Source of the DNA: Dolichospermum sp. FACHB-1091 | GTDB taxonomy: Bacteria > Cyanobacteriota > Cyanobacteriia > Cyanobacteriales > Nostocaceae | Direction: 5' to 3' | Length of the DNA stretch: 64,000 nt | Assembly: GCF_014697585.1 (NCBI RefSeq) | Contig: NZ_JACJSB010000008.1 | Coordinates: 91,742 to 155,741, forward strand | Shown: piece by piece, positions 1-10,050 of the stretch | Layout of the letters: each line of letters begins with the position of its first letter | How positions within the stretch are numbered: position 1 is the stretch's first letter | The notes under the pieces: model-generated | Databases searched by the model: none | What the model was told of the DNA's origin: nothing | What the model saw: the letters and a program-made list of their open reading frames with translations, nothing else | Program-made: the position numbers and the translations under genes

Positions 1-811
1 TCCCCAACAGGGTATTAATTTCTCCATTGTGACCTAATAACCGCATGGGTTGAGCTAAAGGCCATTTCGGCATGGTATTGGTACTAAAGCGGCGATGGTA
101 TACCGCAAATGATACTTTAAAAGCAGGATGCTTGAGATCCTCGTAAAAATCCCCCAATACAGCCGAACGTACCATGCCTTTATAAACAATGGTGCGACTA
201 GAGAAAGAACATACATAGAAGTCCTCAGAAATTCTCCTTCCCGCTTGCATAATGCGTTTACTCGCAATATACAGTTCTCTTTCCAACTCATCACCGCTTT
301 TATCAGCGCAAGAAATTATAACCTGTTCTATACGAGGTTGATTCTCTCTAGCTTGTACACCTAACACCTCTGAACGCACCGGAACTACTCGCCAGCCCAG
401 TACAGTCAATTTTTCCTCTGCTGCTATTTGCTCAAATGCGTTCTTAGCAATTTGGGCGGCTTTTGAGTCTTGGGGTAAAAATATCATTCCCACAGCCTTA
501 TGACTCACATCAGCAAAGTCAATTCCGTGACTGTTATCTTGTGCCAATAATTCCCAAGGAATTGCTGTCAGTATTCCCGCACCGTCACCAGAATCTTGGT
601 CAGCGCTACAACCTCCCCTATGTTCCAAGCAAGTTAAAGCAGTTAAAGCCTTGTCCAAAATTTCATGACTAGCTATATTCTGACGATGGGTAATAAACCC
701 TACTCCACAAGCATCCCTTTCTTCTACTAACCACTTTTGTCCTAAATAAGTATCTTGACAATTGATATCTGACATTGTAGTTTGCTGACCCTGACTTGAT
801 TGATGACTCAT
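1..811 (-). CDS. gltB: Glutamate synthase large subunit, N-terminal part (partial)
   Basis: Reading the minus strand from ATG at 811 gives an open frame that leaves the window at position 1, about 270 residues. It is the class II glutamine amidotransferase domain of glutamate synthase, which releases ammonia from glutamine for 2-oxoglutarate. Visible hallmarks are RDACGVGFI near residue 30, whose Cys would become the N-terminal nucleophile after propeptide removal, then LEHRGGCSADQDSGDGAG, and RRFSTNTMPKWPLAQPMR followed by GHNGEINT near the window edge. A second in-frame ATG lies at 775. In cyanobacteria both ferredoxin-dependent (glsF) and NADH-dependent (gltB) enzymes share this domain. 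The visible part does not separate them with certainty, although the ferredoxin type is more likely. The frame carries no stop inside the window. It is divergently arranged with the gene starting at 1273. Confidence 0.93.
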   Translation of the reverse strand, partial: MSHQSSQGQQTTMSDINCQDTYLGQKWLVEERDACGVGFITHRQNIASHEILDKALTALTCLEHRGGCSADQDSGDGAGILTAIPWELLAQDNSHGIDFADVSHKAVGMIFLPQDSKAAQIAKNAFEQIAAEEKLTVLGWRVVPVRSEVLGVQARENQPRIEQVIISCADKSGDELERELYIASKRIMQAGRRISEDFYVCSFSSRTIVYKGMVRSAVLGDFYEDLKHPAFKVSFAVYHRRFSTNTMPKWPLAQPMRLLGHNGEINTLLG

Positions 812-1272
812 ACTTTATTCCTGAAATGTTGAGGTACAGACGTTGTTACTACTGCTATAGGGAAATTTTCTCATTTATTGGCACTCGATAAAAATACATA
901 ATTACCAAAATTTAGGGATAACAATTTTAGCCTTAGCTTGACATTTAGCCAAAGCTGTGTTACCAGTGCCTACTCTATTTTTTATTTGTTTATGCACTCT
1001 AAAAAAAATTACCCTAATCTAAAATTTTAGAGCTGTGGGAATTTTAGATTTAATCTCCAAGACTATGATGATAGTCTCCAAGCAGTGTGTATTATTTAAA
1101 GCAGTTATCGCTAGTATTTTTAGTGTGACAACTGTTTGCTACTCTTGATAAGAGACAAAAACCCAATATACATACTATCATGATTATTTCTAAAAAAGGT
1201 AATTATTTTTTTAATTTTCTGATAAATTTTCGTTAGGCTGGTTTTTGCATAATAACTTTATCAAAAAACACA
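812..1272. other. Divergent intergenic region, gltB / glycosidase
   Basis: This 461-base AT-rich gap separates two divergently transcribed genes and must hold both promoters. I see no convincing NtcA site of the GTA-N8-TAC type: the nearest match, around 832-847, has a 10-base spacer. No gene, RNA or repeat family seen elsewhere in the window was recognised here. Confidence 0.5.
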
Positions 1273-3135
1273 ATGATCTGGAAAATGCTCAATTCTCTGT
1301 CACCACTGCTGTCAGCGGGACTATGTTTAACTGCTAATTATGGCGTACTCGCCCAAAACGTTCCTAGTATACCAAATTCCGTTCCCAGTGCTGTTAGCGC
1401 TGGTAATCAAATTACTATAAATGGCCGAACCTTACCAGGAGCATGGTTACAACCCACAGGAAATCAAACTTATATCAGTGATGGCGCAGTTAAGCAATTG
1501 ATGGGTATAGACTTACTCAGTAGTAACAATCATGGTAAACAGCCAATACAGTGGTTTTCTGGCTTAACCAATCCCATAACTCTTAATACTAAAATAAGCG
1601 GTGGGTATCGCTATTTAGATATAAGTAAATTAGCTCAAACAGCAAAATGGCAAATTAAAACTAATGGTAACACATTAGGAATTGCTACTCCTCCTTCTCA
1701 ACTGAAAAATATTCGTCTTGGTAAACAACCAAAAGGGGATCGGATTGTACTAGACTTAGATAACCCAACTTTTTGGCAAATTAGACAAGAGTTACCAGTC
1801 AAAAAAGTAGTAGATCCTGATGAAATTATCCCCAAATCTACCACACCAGCCAACCGCGAATGGACTGTCACTTTAGATACTATTGCTGATGCGGCTTTAC
1901 TCGCAGTTTATAACCCTAAACCACCCATAGCACAAAGCACAGAATCACCCATTCAAAAAATAGAAATTGTCAATAATCAAACAATTATCAATTTGAGTAT
2001 TCCCTTCGGACAATCTGTACAAATTAGCACTCTCTCCCAACCAAATCGCCTAGTAATTGATATTCAACCTGATGCAATGGTCGAAAGAAATATTACCTGG
2101 GCGCAGGGGTTACAATGGCGACAGCGGCTAGTAACTTTAGGAACAGACCGCTTTCCTGTGGTTTGGTTAGATATTAATCCTCGCACAGTAGGATTAAGCA
2201 TTAAACCTATATTAACTAACGTGCAAACATTAACTGGTACTGCCCCTTTAATCCAAACTGCTCAAAATTACTTAGCCGTAGCGGCAATAAATGGTGGTTA
2301 TTTTAACCGCAATAATAAATTGCCATTGGGGGCAATTAGGCGAGATAATCAATGGATATCAGGACCAATTCTGAACCGGGGAGCAATAGCTTGGAATAAT
2401 AAAGGACAATTCTATTTTGGTCGCCTCACCCTCACAGAAACCCTAACCAGCAACAATAATCAAAATTTACCTATTATTTTACTCAATACTGGCTATGTTC
2501 AAAATGGTATTTCCCGTTACACATCTTTATGGGGAGATACTTATACACCCTTAACTGAGAATGAAAATATAATTGTCGTGGAAAACAATCAAGTAACTAA
2601 TCAATTACCAGGGGTGAAAACTGGTATAAATGCTATTCCTATTCCCAAAAATGGTTATCTCCTGATTTTTCGTAATCAGACACCACAATTACCCATTGGT
2701 ACAAAAATTAACATTACCAACACCACCAGCACACCAGAATTTAGTCGTTATCCCCATATTATCGGTGCAGGACCCCTATTACTAGAAAATGGGCAAATAG
2801 TCCTCGACGGAGAAGCGGAGAAATTCGGTTCTGCTTTTATGAAAAGTCAAGCAGTTCGTAGCAGTATTTGTACCCTTAAAACAGGCAACTTAATCATTGC
2901 TGCCGTACATAATCGCGCTGGTGGTGGAGGTCCAACCTTAGAAGAACAAGCCAAACTAATGCAGACAATGGGTTGTATCAACGCTTTAAATTTAGACGGT
3001 GGTAGTTCTACCAGTCTTTATTTAGGTGGTCAATTGCTGGATCGTTCTCCTAATACAGCAGCCCGTGTTCACAACGGTATTGGAATTTTCCTAGAATCAA
3101 AGTCAGGACTTACCCAAAACACAAAAAAGAAGTAA
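1273..3135 (+). CDS. Phosphodiester glycosidase (NAGPA/DUF2233 family) exported protein
   Basis: This 620-residue protein begins with a signal peptide: a short basic start, a hydrophobic stretch to about residue 25, and a likely cleavage after VLA near residue 27. The middle region (about 40-290) contains repeated beta-strand modules of the kind found in cyanobacterial copper-amine-oxidase-like or AMIN-like extracellular domains. The C-terminal half is the phosphodiester glycosidase domain also found in NAGPA, the enzyme that removes the GlcNAc cap from mannose-6-phosphate. Supporting motifs are AAINGGYFNRNNKLPLGAI, then HNRAGGGGPTLEEQAKLM and NALNLDGGSSTSLY near the end, the last being the family's conserved Asp-Gly-Gly-Ser loop. 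Cyanobacterial homologues are usually annotated as exopolysaccharide-related. The substrate here is unknown. The start is the only ATG preceding the signal peptide. Confidence 0.85.
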   Translation: MIWKMLNSLSPLLSAGLCLTANYGVLAQNVPSIPNSVPSAVSAGNQITINGRTLPGAWLQPTGNQTYISDGAVKQLMGIDLLSSNNHGKQPIQWFSGLTNPITLNTKISGGYRYLDISKLAQTAKWQIKTNGNTLGIATPPSQLKNIRLGKQPKGDRIVLDLDNPTFWQIRQELPVKKVVDPDEIIPKSTTPANREWTVTLDTIADAALLAVYNPKPPIAQSTESPIQKIEIVNNQTIINLSIPFGQSVQISTLSQPNRLVIDIQPDAMVERNITWAQGLQWRQRLVTLGTDRFPVVWLDINPRTVGLSIKPILTNVQTLTGTAPLIQTAQNYLAVAAINGGYFNRNNKLPLGAIRRDNQWISGPILNRGAIAWNNKGQFYFGRLTLTETLTSNNNQNLPIILLNTGYVQNGISRYTSLWGDTYTPLTENENIIVVENNQVTNQLPGVKTGINAIPIPKNGYLLIFRNQTPQLPIGTKINITNTTSTPEFSRYPHIIGAGPLLLENGQIVLDGEAEKFGSAFMKSQAVRSSICTLKTGNLIIAAVHNRAGGGGPTLEEQAKLMQTMGCINALNLDGGSSTSLYLGGQLLDRSPNTAARVHNGIGIFLESKSGLTQNTKKK

Positions 3136-3169
3136 GTAGGGCTTGCTGAAAAAGTTGTCTGTGAGGGGA

Positions 3170-3260
3170 GGGAACTCTTAACTGGGAACAGGGAACTCTT
3201 AACTGGGAACAGGGAACAGGGAACAGGGAACAGGGAACAGGGAACAGGGAACAGGGAACA
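3170..3260. repeat. GGGAACA short tandem repeat array, left copy
   Basis: This array consists of a 7-base unit (GGGAACA) interspersed with GGGAACTCTTAACT units. The same units occur in the opposite orientation at 4517-4640, and solitary copies are seen near 39104-39129 and 52584-52606. It lies just downstream of the glycosidase gene. Such arrays are common in filamentous cyanobacterial genomes. The function is unknown. Confidence 0.85.
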
Positions 3261-3403
3261 GTTTTAACTGTCTGGATATCCTCAATTTTCCAAATCCGAC
3301 AAAGAAAAATGCACCTATTTTAAGACACCATTAGCCAAAACCTGGCACTTTTTTGTGGTAAAAATCCGCGAAACCCTTTATTAATAAATGGTTTTAGGTT
3401 TAT

Positions 3404-3437
3404 ATGGCTAACGCCACGCTACGCTATCAGCAAGCCC
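3404..3437. repeat. Short dispersed GC-rich repeat (GCCACGCTACGC type)
   Basis: This is a short dispersed element containing TAACGCCACGCTACGC. Related copies appear in opposite orientation at 41851-41884, inside a MITE, and in shortened form at 39162-39185. It is non-coding. The copies support a small dispersed palindromic family. Confidence 0.6.
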
Positions 3438-3674
3438 TAAGTAGATGAACGGAAAATATCTTGAAACCTTCAAAGAAGTCGGCGATCTTATTCACATCTT
3501 ATCCTAAGTCGTGTTTTTGATAAAGATTTTATGTAGACAATTAGTTTGAACATTCTCATTTTACCAGCTAGTGTTGACTTTTGCTATCTTAATCAAAGTG
3601 GCCGAATTTCGCCCCCTTTATCATCAACTGTTAAAGCTAAAAACGGGTTTATTATGTCTCCAAATGAGGTAATT

Positions 3675-4091
3675 ATGGCTAAATTATCAGAAACTGTCCC
3701 CACGAATACACTGACTTTACAACCAACAATTAATTCTAGAGGCATTGCTGCGGGTGAATTACGTCCTTGGGGGTCTTTCACAGTCTTGGAAGAGGGTCGC
3801 GGATATAAAATTAAGCGTATTGAAGTCAAACCAGGTCATCGCCTGAGTTTACAAATGCACCACCACCGTAGTGAACACTGGATAGTTGTTTCAGGTACAG
3901 CCAAAGTAGTTTGTGGCGATCACGAGATATTATTAAGCAATAATCAATCAACCTATGTTCCCCAATGTACAACTCATCGCTTAGAAAATCCCGGCGTGAT
4001 TCCCTTGATTTTGATTGAAGTCCAAAATGGCGAATATTTAGGAGAAGATGATATTATTCGCTATCAAGATGACTATGCACGTGAAAAATAG
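3675..4091 (+). CDS. Cupin protein, type II mannose-6-phosphate isomerase C-terminal-like
   Basis: This protein of 138 residues (from the ATG at 3675) is a single beta-barrel cupin. It resembles the C-terminal domain of bifunctional mannose-1-phosphate guanylyltransferase / mannose-6-phosphate isomerase. The core reads RPWGSFTVLEEG, VKPGHRLSLQMHHHRSEHW and GEYLGEDDIIRYQDDYAR. The histidine cluster and the following Glu are the expected metal ligands. The frame is open upstream to 3546 and an alternative ATG lies at 3654, but only 3675 is preceded by a Shine-Dalgarno-like GAGGT at 3665-3669, and family members start at this point. A role in GDP-mannose or sugar-phosphate metabolism is inferred from the family. 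A HesB-type gene follows 68 bases downstream, and both lie between inverted GGGAACA arrays. Confidence 0.82.
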   Translation: MAKLSETVPTNTLTLQPTINSRGIAAGELRPWGSFTVLEEGRGYKIKRIEVKPGHRLSLQMHHHRSEHWIVVSGTAKVVCGDHEILLSNNQSTYVPQCTTHRLENPGVIPLILIEVQNGEYLGEDDIIRYQDDYAREK

Positions 4092-4159
4092 ACAATAGAT
4101 ACAAGGGAATAGACAGGGGAGATTTTTTTCTTTTTGATCACTGACCAATAAAAAATTCC

Positions 4160-4483
4160 ATGATCAATTTAAGTTCAGCAGCCATTAATGAAATCAGGCG
4201 CTTAAAATCCAAACAACCAGCAAATATTTTATTTCGTTTGCGGGTGAAATCTGGTGGCTGTGCTGACTGGTTTTACGATTTAGGTTTTGATACAACTGTA
4301 CAAGCCACAGACCAGATGGTAGAGTTTGATGATATTCGTCTAGTCATAGACCCAGGAAGCCTAAATTACATTCATGGCTTGTCACTAGATTACGCAGAAG
4401 ATTTGATGGGTGGTGGTTTTCGCTTTGATAACCCCCAAGCAACATCCAGATGTAGTTGTGGTAATTCTTTCTCTATTGGTTAG
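4160..4483 (+). CDS. HesB/IscA-type iron-sulfur carrier protein
   Basis: This is a 107-residue A-type Fe-S assembly protein. The three cysteines of the family are present: one in KSGGCADW near residue 35, and two in the C-terminal SRCSCGNSF. These proteins accept a cluster from the Suf/Nif scaffold and pass it to apo-proteins in the cytosol. The central part (YDLGFDTT, VIDPGSLNYIHGL, LMGGGFRFDNP) is typical of the cyanobacterial short HesB/IscA group. It lies 68 bases after the cupin gene with the same orientation. Which A-type paralogue this is (IscA, SufA or another) cannot be decided from the sequence alone. Confidence 0.88.
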   Translation: MINLSSAAINEIRRLKSKQPANILFRLRVKSGGCADWFYDLGFDTTVQATDQMVEFDDIRLVIDPGSLNYIHGLSLDYAEDLMGGGFRFDNPQATSRCSCGNSFSIG

Positions 4484-4516
4484 TTGTCAGTTGTCCGTTG
4501 TCAGTAGTTAAGAATT

Positions 4517-4640
4517 ACCTGTTCCCTGTAACCTGTTCCCTGTAACCTGTTCCCTGTTCCCAGTTAAGAGTTCCCTGTTCCCAGTTAAGAGTTCCCTGTT
4601 CCCAGTTAAGAGTTCCCTGTTCCCAGTTAAGAGTTCCCTT
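4517..4640. repeat. GGGAACA short tandem repeat array, right copy, inverted
   Basis: This is the reverse-complement form of the array at 3170-3260, here read as TTCCCTGTTCCCAGTTAAGAG units repeated four to five times. It ends about 10 bases before the -35 box of the ribosomal operon. With the left array it brackets the cupin and HesB genes in inverted orientation. Confidence 0.85.
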
Positions 4641-4649
4641 CCAAAATAA

Positions 4650-4679
4650 TTGACATAAAATCAGAAAAAATGATATAAT
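4650..4679 (+). promoter_or_regulatory. Consensus sigma-70-type promoter of the str operon
   Basis: There is a perfect TTGACA at 4650-4655 and a perfect TATAAT at 4674-4679 with an 18-base spacer. The ATG of rpsL follows 50 bases later. Such a match to the group 1 sigma factor consensus fits a highly expressed ribosomal operon. Confidence 0.82.
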
Positions 4680-4729
4680 CAGGATTTGTTAAAACTTAGA
4701 TCATAAAGCAGCTTCACGCGCTGTAACTC

Positions 4730-5113
4730 ATGCCAACAATACAGCAGCTAATCCGTAGTGAGCGCGAACTAGCGCGTCAGAAAACCAAGTCCCCTGCTCT
4801 GAAAGAATGTCCTCAACGTCGAGGCGTTTGCACCAGAGTATACACAACAACACCGAAAAAACCCAACTCAGCACTCCGCAAGGTAGCAAGGGTAAGGCTT
4901 ACCTCTGGATTTGAAGTCACAGCTTACATCCCAGGTATCGGTCATAACTTACAAGAACACTCCGTAGTTATGATTCGCGGTGGTCGGGTGAAAGACTTGC
5001 CCGGAGTTAGATACCATATTATCCGTGGTACATTAGATACAGCCGGAGTTAAAGACAGGAAACAAGGCCGTTCCAAATATGGAACTAAACGCCAGAAAGC
5101 AGGGAAAAAATAG
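4730..5113 (+). CDS. rpsL: 30S ribosomal protein S12
   Basis: At 127 residues this is the normal cyanobacterial length. It begins [12 protein letters not shown] and contains the conserved decoding-centre loop [20 protein letters not shown] and the second loop [14 protein letters not shown]. The lysines where streptomycin-resistance mutations occur in other bacteria (within PKKPNS and in the VKDLPG stretch) are wild type. It is the first gene of the str operon, 50 bases behind a consensus promoter. rpsG follows after a 322-base gap. Confidence 0.99.
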   Translation: MPTIQQLIRSERELARQKTKSPALKECPQRRGVCTRVYTTTPKKPNSALRKVARVRLTSGFEVTAYIPGIGHNLQEHSVVMIRGGRVKDLPGVRYHIIRGTLDTAGVKDRKQGRSKYGTKRQKAGKK

Positions 5114-5435
5114 GTAAGCGGCGGTTAATCGCGTCAAATACGGTTAATCGTCCTCACCAAAACTCTGTATCTGGCATAAACAGCAAGTTGCATGAGCTTC
5201 TGATAATAATCCTGTAAAAGATAACAGCACTTTCATCTAAATTTAAAAGTAGATTAAGTCGTCGTCTTCTGTGTCTGGTGACAGACAATAAAGTGAATTA
5301 ATTCAGTCTCTTGACAACTGATAGAGCCATAAGCAAAAAATCAGGAAAATGAAGCGGCTGATAAAACCGCTTTTAGTCCCCTGTGTTCTGATAACATATA
5401 ATTTCGTTGCCAAATTCCCTATTCAAGGATGAAGT
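5114..5435 (+). other. rpsL-rpsG intergenic region with weak hairpin and -10-like box
   Basis: This gap is unusually long for genes of one operon. It holds a small hairpin (AAGCGG 5352-5357 with CCGCTT 5367-5372, followed by TTAG) and a TATAAT at 5397-5402 lying 34 bases before rpsG. The -35 side is poor, with TTTAGT at about the right distance. This could be a partial attenuator plus a secondary promoter, but the evidence is weak. Confidence 0.35.
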
Positions 5436-5906
5436 ATGTCTCGTCGTGGTGTTAGTCAAAGGCGGCCAGTGCCGCCGGACTCAGTGTACAATAGTCGCCT
5501 AATCAGTATGATGATGCGACGACTAATGCGTCATGGCAAAAAATCAATTGCCGCAAGAATAGTTTATGACGCTTTGAAAACTATTGAAGAACGCACTGGT
5601 GGAAGTCCCTTAGAAACTTTTGAAAAAGCAGTGCGTAACGCTACACCGTTAGTAGAAGTAAAAGCTCGCCGAGTCGGTGGAGCAACCTACCAAGTACCAA
5701 TGGAAGTGCGTACAGATAGGGGTACTACCCTAGCATTACGTTGGTTAGTACAGTATTCTCGTCAACGTCCAGGGAGAACTATGGCCGGAAGACTGGCGAA
5801 TGAGTTAATGGACGCGGCGAATGAAACGGGAAGTGCTATTCGTAAGCGGGAAGAAACGCATCGCATGGCAGAAGCAAACAAAGCATTTGCACACTATCGT
5901 TACTAA
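5436..5906 (+). CDS. rpsG: 30S ribosomal protein S7
   Basis: This 156-residue protein matches S7 throughout: [20 protein letters not shown] at the start, then [29 protein letters not shown] core (here [16 protein letters not shown]) and the C-terminal [20 protein letters not shown]. It nucleates assembly of the 30S head and in bacteria is often the translational repressor of its own operon. It is the second gene of the str operon. fusA starts 313 bases downstream. Confidence 0.99.
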   Translation: MSRRGVSQRRPVPPDSVYNSRLISMMMRRLMRHGKKSIAARIVYDALKTIEERTGGSPLETFEKAVRNATPLVEVKARRVGGATYQVPMEVRTDRGTTLALRWLVQYSRQRPGRTMAGRLANELMDAANETGSAIRKREETHRMAEANKAFAHYRY

Positions 5907-6219
5907 ACTAAGTAAAAAAGCGATATATCGTCCTTTACTGTTCGGTAATTCATATACAATGTGAATTATCTGATAGCGGGGCGTGGCAAGTCCATAGTCT
6001 TTAATCAAACTATTACTGGCGCGAAAACCAAGCAATTATAGTGATAGTTTTTTCAGAGCAAAAAAGTGATATTGCGTTTGGCTAAAGCGTGAAAGCTTAC
6101 TGAGGGATAACCGCTCCCATGCTCCCATTGAAGTAAGAAGTAAATGTCTAGCTTGGTCTAGGATTTATATAGCAGCAGTAATATACAAGATATCATGGCG
6201 ACAACGATAGGAGGTAATG
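5907..6219 (+). other. rpsG-fusA intergenic region
   Basis: This is about 313 bases without a credible gene. The only notable element is the strong AGGAGGT Shine-Dalgarno at 6209-6215 that serves fusA. I see no clear terminator, promoter or repeat. The length leaves room for a secondary promoter or leader structure. Confidence 0.4.
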
Positions 6220-8298
6220 GTGGCACGCACAAACCCGCTAGAGAGAGTACGCAATATCGGTATTGCGGCGCATATAGATGCGGGAAAAACAACGACGACA
6301 GAGAGAATATTATTTTACTCTGGGATCATTCACAAAATTGGCGAAGTTCACGAAGGAACAGCCGTTACAGACTGGATGGAGCAGGAGCGGGAGCGGGGAA
6401 TCACCATCACTGCGGCTGCAATTAGTACCAGTTGGAAAGATCATCAAATTAACATTATTGATACTCCGGGTCACGTGGACTTCACCATTGAAGTTGAACG
6501 TTCCATGCGAGTATTAGATGGTGTAATCGCTGTGTTTTGTTCCGTAGGTGGTGTACAACCACAGTCAGAAACAGTATGGCGACAAGCAGACCGCTATAAA
6601 GTACCTCGCATTGCCTTTATTAACAAGATGGATCGCACCGGTGCGAACTTCTATAGAGTGCATGATCAGATGCGCGATCGCTTACGGGCTAATGCGATCG
6701 CCATTCAACTACCCATCGGTAGTGAAACTGAATTTAAGGGGATTATAGACTTAGTGCGGATGTGTGCATATATGTACACAAATGACCAAGGAACTGATAT
6801 CCAAGAAACAGAAATTCCAGCCGACCTACAAGAAAAAGCCACAGAGTATCGCAAACAATTGGTAGAAGCAGTAGCAGAAACCGAAGATGCTTTGATGACC
6901 AAGTATTTTGATGGCGAAGAACTGACAGAAGCAGAAATCCGTACTGCTCTACGTAAAGGGACAATTGCTGGGACAATCGTACCAGTGCTGTGCGGTTCAG
7001 CCTTTAAGAATAAAGGTGTGCAGTTGATGTTGGATGCAGTGATAGATTACCTGCCAGCGCCAACAGAAGTACCACCAATTCAAGGCACACTGCTCAACGG
7101 TGATCCCGTAGAACGTCATGCTGATGATAACGAACCATTATCAGCTTTGGCATTTAAGATTATGGCTGATCCTTATGGTCGCCTGACCTTCGTTCGTGTT
7201 TATTCTGGTGTGTTGAAGAAAGGTAGTTATATTCTCAACGCCAGTAAGAACAAAAAAGAGCGGATTTCTCGATTAGTGCTGATGAAAGCAGATGATCGGC
7301 AAGACGTGGATGAACTACGGGCTGGTGATTTAGGTGCTGCACTAGGATTAAAAGATACTTTGACAGGTGATACCCTTTGTGATGAAGGCTCACCAGTAAT
7401 TCTGGAATCCTTATTTATTCCTGAGCCAGTGATCTCGGTAGCGGTTGAACCCAAAACCAAGAACGACATGGACAAGCTTTCCAAAGCACTACAATCCCTG
7501 TCAGAAGAAGATCCCACCTTCCGTGTTCGTGTTGACCCTGAAACTAACCAAACTGTAATTGCGGGAATGGGAGAATTGCACCTAGAAATTCTCGTAGACC
7601 GGATGTTACGGGAATTTAAAGTAGAGGCAAACGTTGGTGCGCCCCAAGTGGCTTACCGCGAAACCATCCGCAAATCCGTCGAAAAAGTTGATGGTAAATT
7701 CATCCGTCAGAGTGGTGGTAAGGGTCAGTATGGTCACGTGGTGATCAACTTAGAACCAGGCGAACCAGGCACAGGTTTTGTATTTGTCTCTAAAATTGTC
7801 GGTGGGATTGTACCCAAAGAGTACATAGGACCTGCTGAACAGGGAATGAAAGAATGTTGTGAATCCGGTATTTTAGCTGGATATCCACTCATTGATGTCA
7901 AAGCGACATTAATACATGGTTCTTACCATGACGTAGACTCTTCAGAAATGGCTTTCAAAATTGCCGGTTCTATGGCAATCAAGGAAGCGGCTGCAAAAGC
8001 TTCTCCTGTCATCTTAGAGCCGATGATGAAAGTTGAAGTTGAAGTACCTGAAGACTTTATGGGAACTGTCATCGGTGACTTAATCTCCCGCAGAGGACAG
8101 ATTGAAAGCCAAAGCACTGAAAATGGGGTTGCGAAGGTAGTATCGAAAGTTCCACTAGCAACCATGTTTGGTTACGCTACTGATATCCGGTCAAAAACCC
8201 AAGGTCGGGGCATCTTTACGATGGAGTTTAGTCACTACGAAGAAGTACCTCGGAGCGTGGCTGAAACTATCATTGCCAAAAGTAAAGGGAACGCTTAA
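6220..8298 (+). CDS. fusA: Elongation factor G
   Basis: This GTPase translocates tRNA and mRNA on the ribosome. The G motifs are present: [14 protein letters not shown] (P-loop) near residue 20, DTPGHVDF near 85 and NKMD near 140. Domains II-V follow to the C-terminus. Start choice: the ATG at 6217 is only two bases from the AGGAGG core at 6209-6214, whereas the GTG at 6220 has a normal five-base spacing. The GTG start also gives the family N-terminus (M)[13 protein letters not shown] and the usual length of 692 residues, so I choose GTG 6220. It is the third gene of the str operon, with tuf 22 bases downstream. No internal anomalies were seen. Confidence 0.97.
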   Translation: MARTNPLERVRNIGIAAHIDAGKTTTTERILFYSGIIHKIGEVHEGTAVTDWMEQERERGITITAAAISTSWKDHQINIIDTPGHVDFTIEVERSMRVLDGVIAVFCSVGGVQPQSETVWRQADRYKVPRIAFINKMDRTGANFYRVHDQMRDRLRANAIAIQLPIGSETEFKGIIDLVRMCAYMYTNDQGTDIQETEIPADLQEKATEYRKQLVEAVAETEDALMTKYFDGEELTEAEIRTALRKGTIAGTIVPVLCGSAFKNKGVQLMLDAVIDYLPAPTEVPPIQGTLLNGDPVERHADDNEPLSALAFKIMADPYGRLTFVRVYSGVLKKGSYILNASKNKKERISRLVLMKADDRQDVDELRAGDLGAALGLKDTLTGDTLCDEGSPVILESLFIPEPVISVAVEPKTKNDMDKLSKALQSLSEEDPTFRVRVDPETNQTVIAGMGELHLEILVDRMLREFKVEANVGAPQVAYRETIRKSVEKVDGKFIRQSGGKGQYGHVVINLEPGEPGTGFVFVSKIVGGIVPKEYIGPAEQGMKECCESGILAGYPLIDVKATLIHGSYHDVDSSEMAFKIAGSMAIKEAAAKASPVILEPMMKVEVEVPEDFMGTVIGDLISRRGQIESQSTENGVAKVVSKVPLATMFGYATDIRSKTQGRGIFTMEFSHYEEVPRSVAETIIAKSKGNA

Positions 8299-8320
8299 TT
8301 AAAAAAGGAAACGATTATTC

Positions 8321-9550
8321 ATGGCACGCGCAAAGTTTGAAAGAAATAAACCCCACATAAATATTGGTACTGTTGGACACGTTGACCACGGCAAAACTAC
8401 TTTAACAGCAGCTATTACTATGACATTGGCGGCTATGGGTCAAGCCGTAGCTAAGGGTTACGACCAAATTGATAATGCACCGGAAGAAAAAGCCCGGGGT
8501 ATTACAATCAATACGGCTCACGTTGAGTATGAAACCGCAAATCGGCACTACGCACACGTAGACTGTCCTGGACACGCTGACTATGTGAAGAACATGATCA
8601 CAGGTGCGGCGCAAATGGATGGAGGTATCTTGGTAGTTGCGGCTACGGATGGTCCTATGCCCCAAACCCGTGAACACATTCTCTTGGCAAAACAGGTGGG
8701 TGTTCCCAGTCTGGTGGTCTTCTTGAACAAAGAAGATTTGATGGATGACCCAGAATTGCTGGAATTGGTAGAACTAGAACTACGAGAACTGCTTTCCAGC
8801 TACGATTTTCCTGGTGATGACATCCCCATTATCAAAGGATCAGGTCTACAAGCTCTCGAAGCAATGACTGCTAATCCCAAAACTCAACGGGGTGAAAATC
8901 CTTGGGTAGACAAAATCTACGAACTCATGGACGCTGTAGATTCTTACATCCCTACTCCTGAACGGGATATAGACAAACCATTCTTGATGGCGGTAGAAGA
9001 CGTATTCTCCATCACAGGTCGTGGTACAGTTGCCACTGGTCGGATTGAACGGGGCGTGGTCAAAGTCGGTGATAACGTAGAGTTGGTAGGTATCAGAGAT
9101 ACTCGCGCTACTACCGTGACTGGGATCGAAATGTTCAAGAAGAGTCTTGATGAAGGTCAAGCAGGGGATAATGCGGGTGTACTCCTGCGCGGTATCCAAA
9201 AAGCTGATATTGAACGGGGAATGGTAATCGCTAAACCAAAATCAATTACCCCTCATACTCAGTTTGAAGGTGAAGTTTACGTTTTAACTGAAAAAGAAGG
9301 TGGACGGAAAACTCCATTTTTCTCTGGCTACCGTCCTCAGTTCTATGTGCGGACAACTGATGTAACTGGTACAATCACAGCGTTTACCGCTGATAATGGT
9401 GATGCGGCAGAAATGGTGATGCCCGGAGACCGGATTAAAATGACAGTAGAATTGATCAATGCGATCGCTATTGAACAAGGTATGCGCTTCGCTATTCGTG
9501 AAGGTGGCCGGACGATTGGTGCTGGTGTTGTCGCTAAAATCTTGAAATAA
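8321..9550 (+). CDS. tuf: Elongation factor Tu
   Basis: This 409-residue protein delivers aminoacyl-tRNA to the ribosome. It starts [20 protein letters not shown] and carries the G motifs [15 protein letters not shown] and NKED. Domains II and III are complete through the C-terminal [17 protein letters not shown]. The cyanobacterial length of 409 is normal. It lies 22 bases after fusA, with AAGGAA as Shine-Dalgarno. A hairpin follows at 9575-9612 before rpsJ. Confidence 0.99.
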   Translation: MARAKFERNKPHINIGTVGHVDHGKTTLTAAITMTLAAMGQAVAKGYDQIDNAPEEKARGITINTAHVEYETANRHYAHVDCPGHADYVKNMITGAAQMDGGILVVAATDGPMPQTREHILLAKQVGVPSLVVFLNKEDLMDDPELLELVELELRELLSSYDFPGDDIPIIKGSGLQALEAMTANPKTQRGENPWVDKIYELMDAVDSYIPTPERDIDKPFLMAVEDVFSITGRGTVATGRIERGVVKVGDNVELVGIRDTRATTVTGIEMFKKSLDEGQAGDNAGVLLRGIQKADIERGMVIAKPKSITPHTQFEGEVYVLTEKEGGRKTPFFSGYRPQFYVRTTDVTGTITAFTADNGDAAEMVMPGDRIKMTVELINAIAIEQGMRFAIREGGRTIGAGVVAKILK

Positions 9551-9574
9551 CACTCACCTTTTTGCTCTCATGAC

Positions 9575-9612
9575 AAAGGAGCGGAGATAAGTAATAAAAT
9601 CTCTGCTCCTTT
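9575..9612 (+). terminator. Hairpin between tuf and rpsJ (partial terminator or attenuator)
   Basis: AAAGGAGCGGAGAT at 9575-9588 pairs with ATCTCTGCTCCTTT at 9599-9612, a 14-base stem with one G-U pair and a 10-base loop. No strong T-run follows, so read-through into rpsJ is likely. It could set the high ratio of EF-Tu to S10. Confidence 0.55.
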
Positions 9613-9713
9613 CTATTCCCATAAACAATTTTAAATTTTGGATTGGGGATGAAATTTAACATCTGAAATCTAAAATCTAAAGTCTAAAATTTACCGAACC
9701 TGGAAAACTAAAC

Positions 9714-10031
9714 ATGGCCACTCTACAGCAGCAGAAGATTAGAATTCGTTTGAAGGCATTTGACCGTCGTTTATTAGATACATCTTGCGAGAAGATTGTA
9801 GACACAGCTAACCGTACCAACGCGACAGCTATAGGACCTATTCCTTTACCAACAAAACGAAAGATATATTGCGTACTCAGATCACCTCACGTAGATAAAG
9901 ATTCCCGCGAACACTTTGAAACCCGTACCCATAGACGCATTATTGACATTTATCAGCCTTCCTCTAAAACTATTGATGCACTCATGAAGCTAGATTTGCC
10001 TTCTGGTGTGGATATTGAAGTCAAATTGTAA
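9714..10031 (+). CDS. rpsJ: 30S ribosomal protein S10
   Basis: This is a 105-residue S10, the cyanobacterial str-operon terminal gene. It starts [19 protein letters not shown] and ends [10 protein letters not shown]. The conserved [10 protein letters not shown] and SRHEFE-type region (here [16 protein letters not shown]) are present. S10 belongs to the 30S head and also acts as NusE in antitermination. It sits 163 bases after tuf and is followed by a strong terminator at 10051-10092, which closes the operon. Confidence 0.99.
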   Translation: MATLQQQKIRIRLKAFDRRLLDTSCEKIVDTANRTNATAIGPIPLPTKRKIYCVLRSPHVDKDSREHFETRTHRRIIDIYQPSSKTIDALMKLDLPSGVDIEVKL

Positions 10032-10050
10032 ATTTGCCATTGGTCAATAA

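Noticed and set aside
832..847. Possible NtcA site upstream of glutamate synthase (GTA...TAC)
   Set aside because: The spacer is 10 bases rather than 8, and no -10 box at the right distance was seen.
3170..3260. Possible CRISPR array
   Set aside because: The units are 7-14 bases with no unique spacers; this is a simple tandem repeat. No cas gene is present in the window.
3546..3674. 43-residue N-terminal extension of the cupin protein
   Set aside because: It does not match the family, and the ATG at 3675 has a Shine-Dalgarno-like GAGGT.
6195..8165. Several other-frame ORFs inside fusA and tuf
   Set aside because: They lie within highly conserved translation-factor genes and are shadows of the real reading frame.
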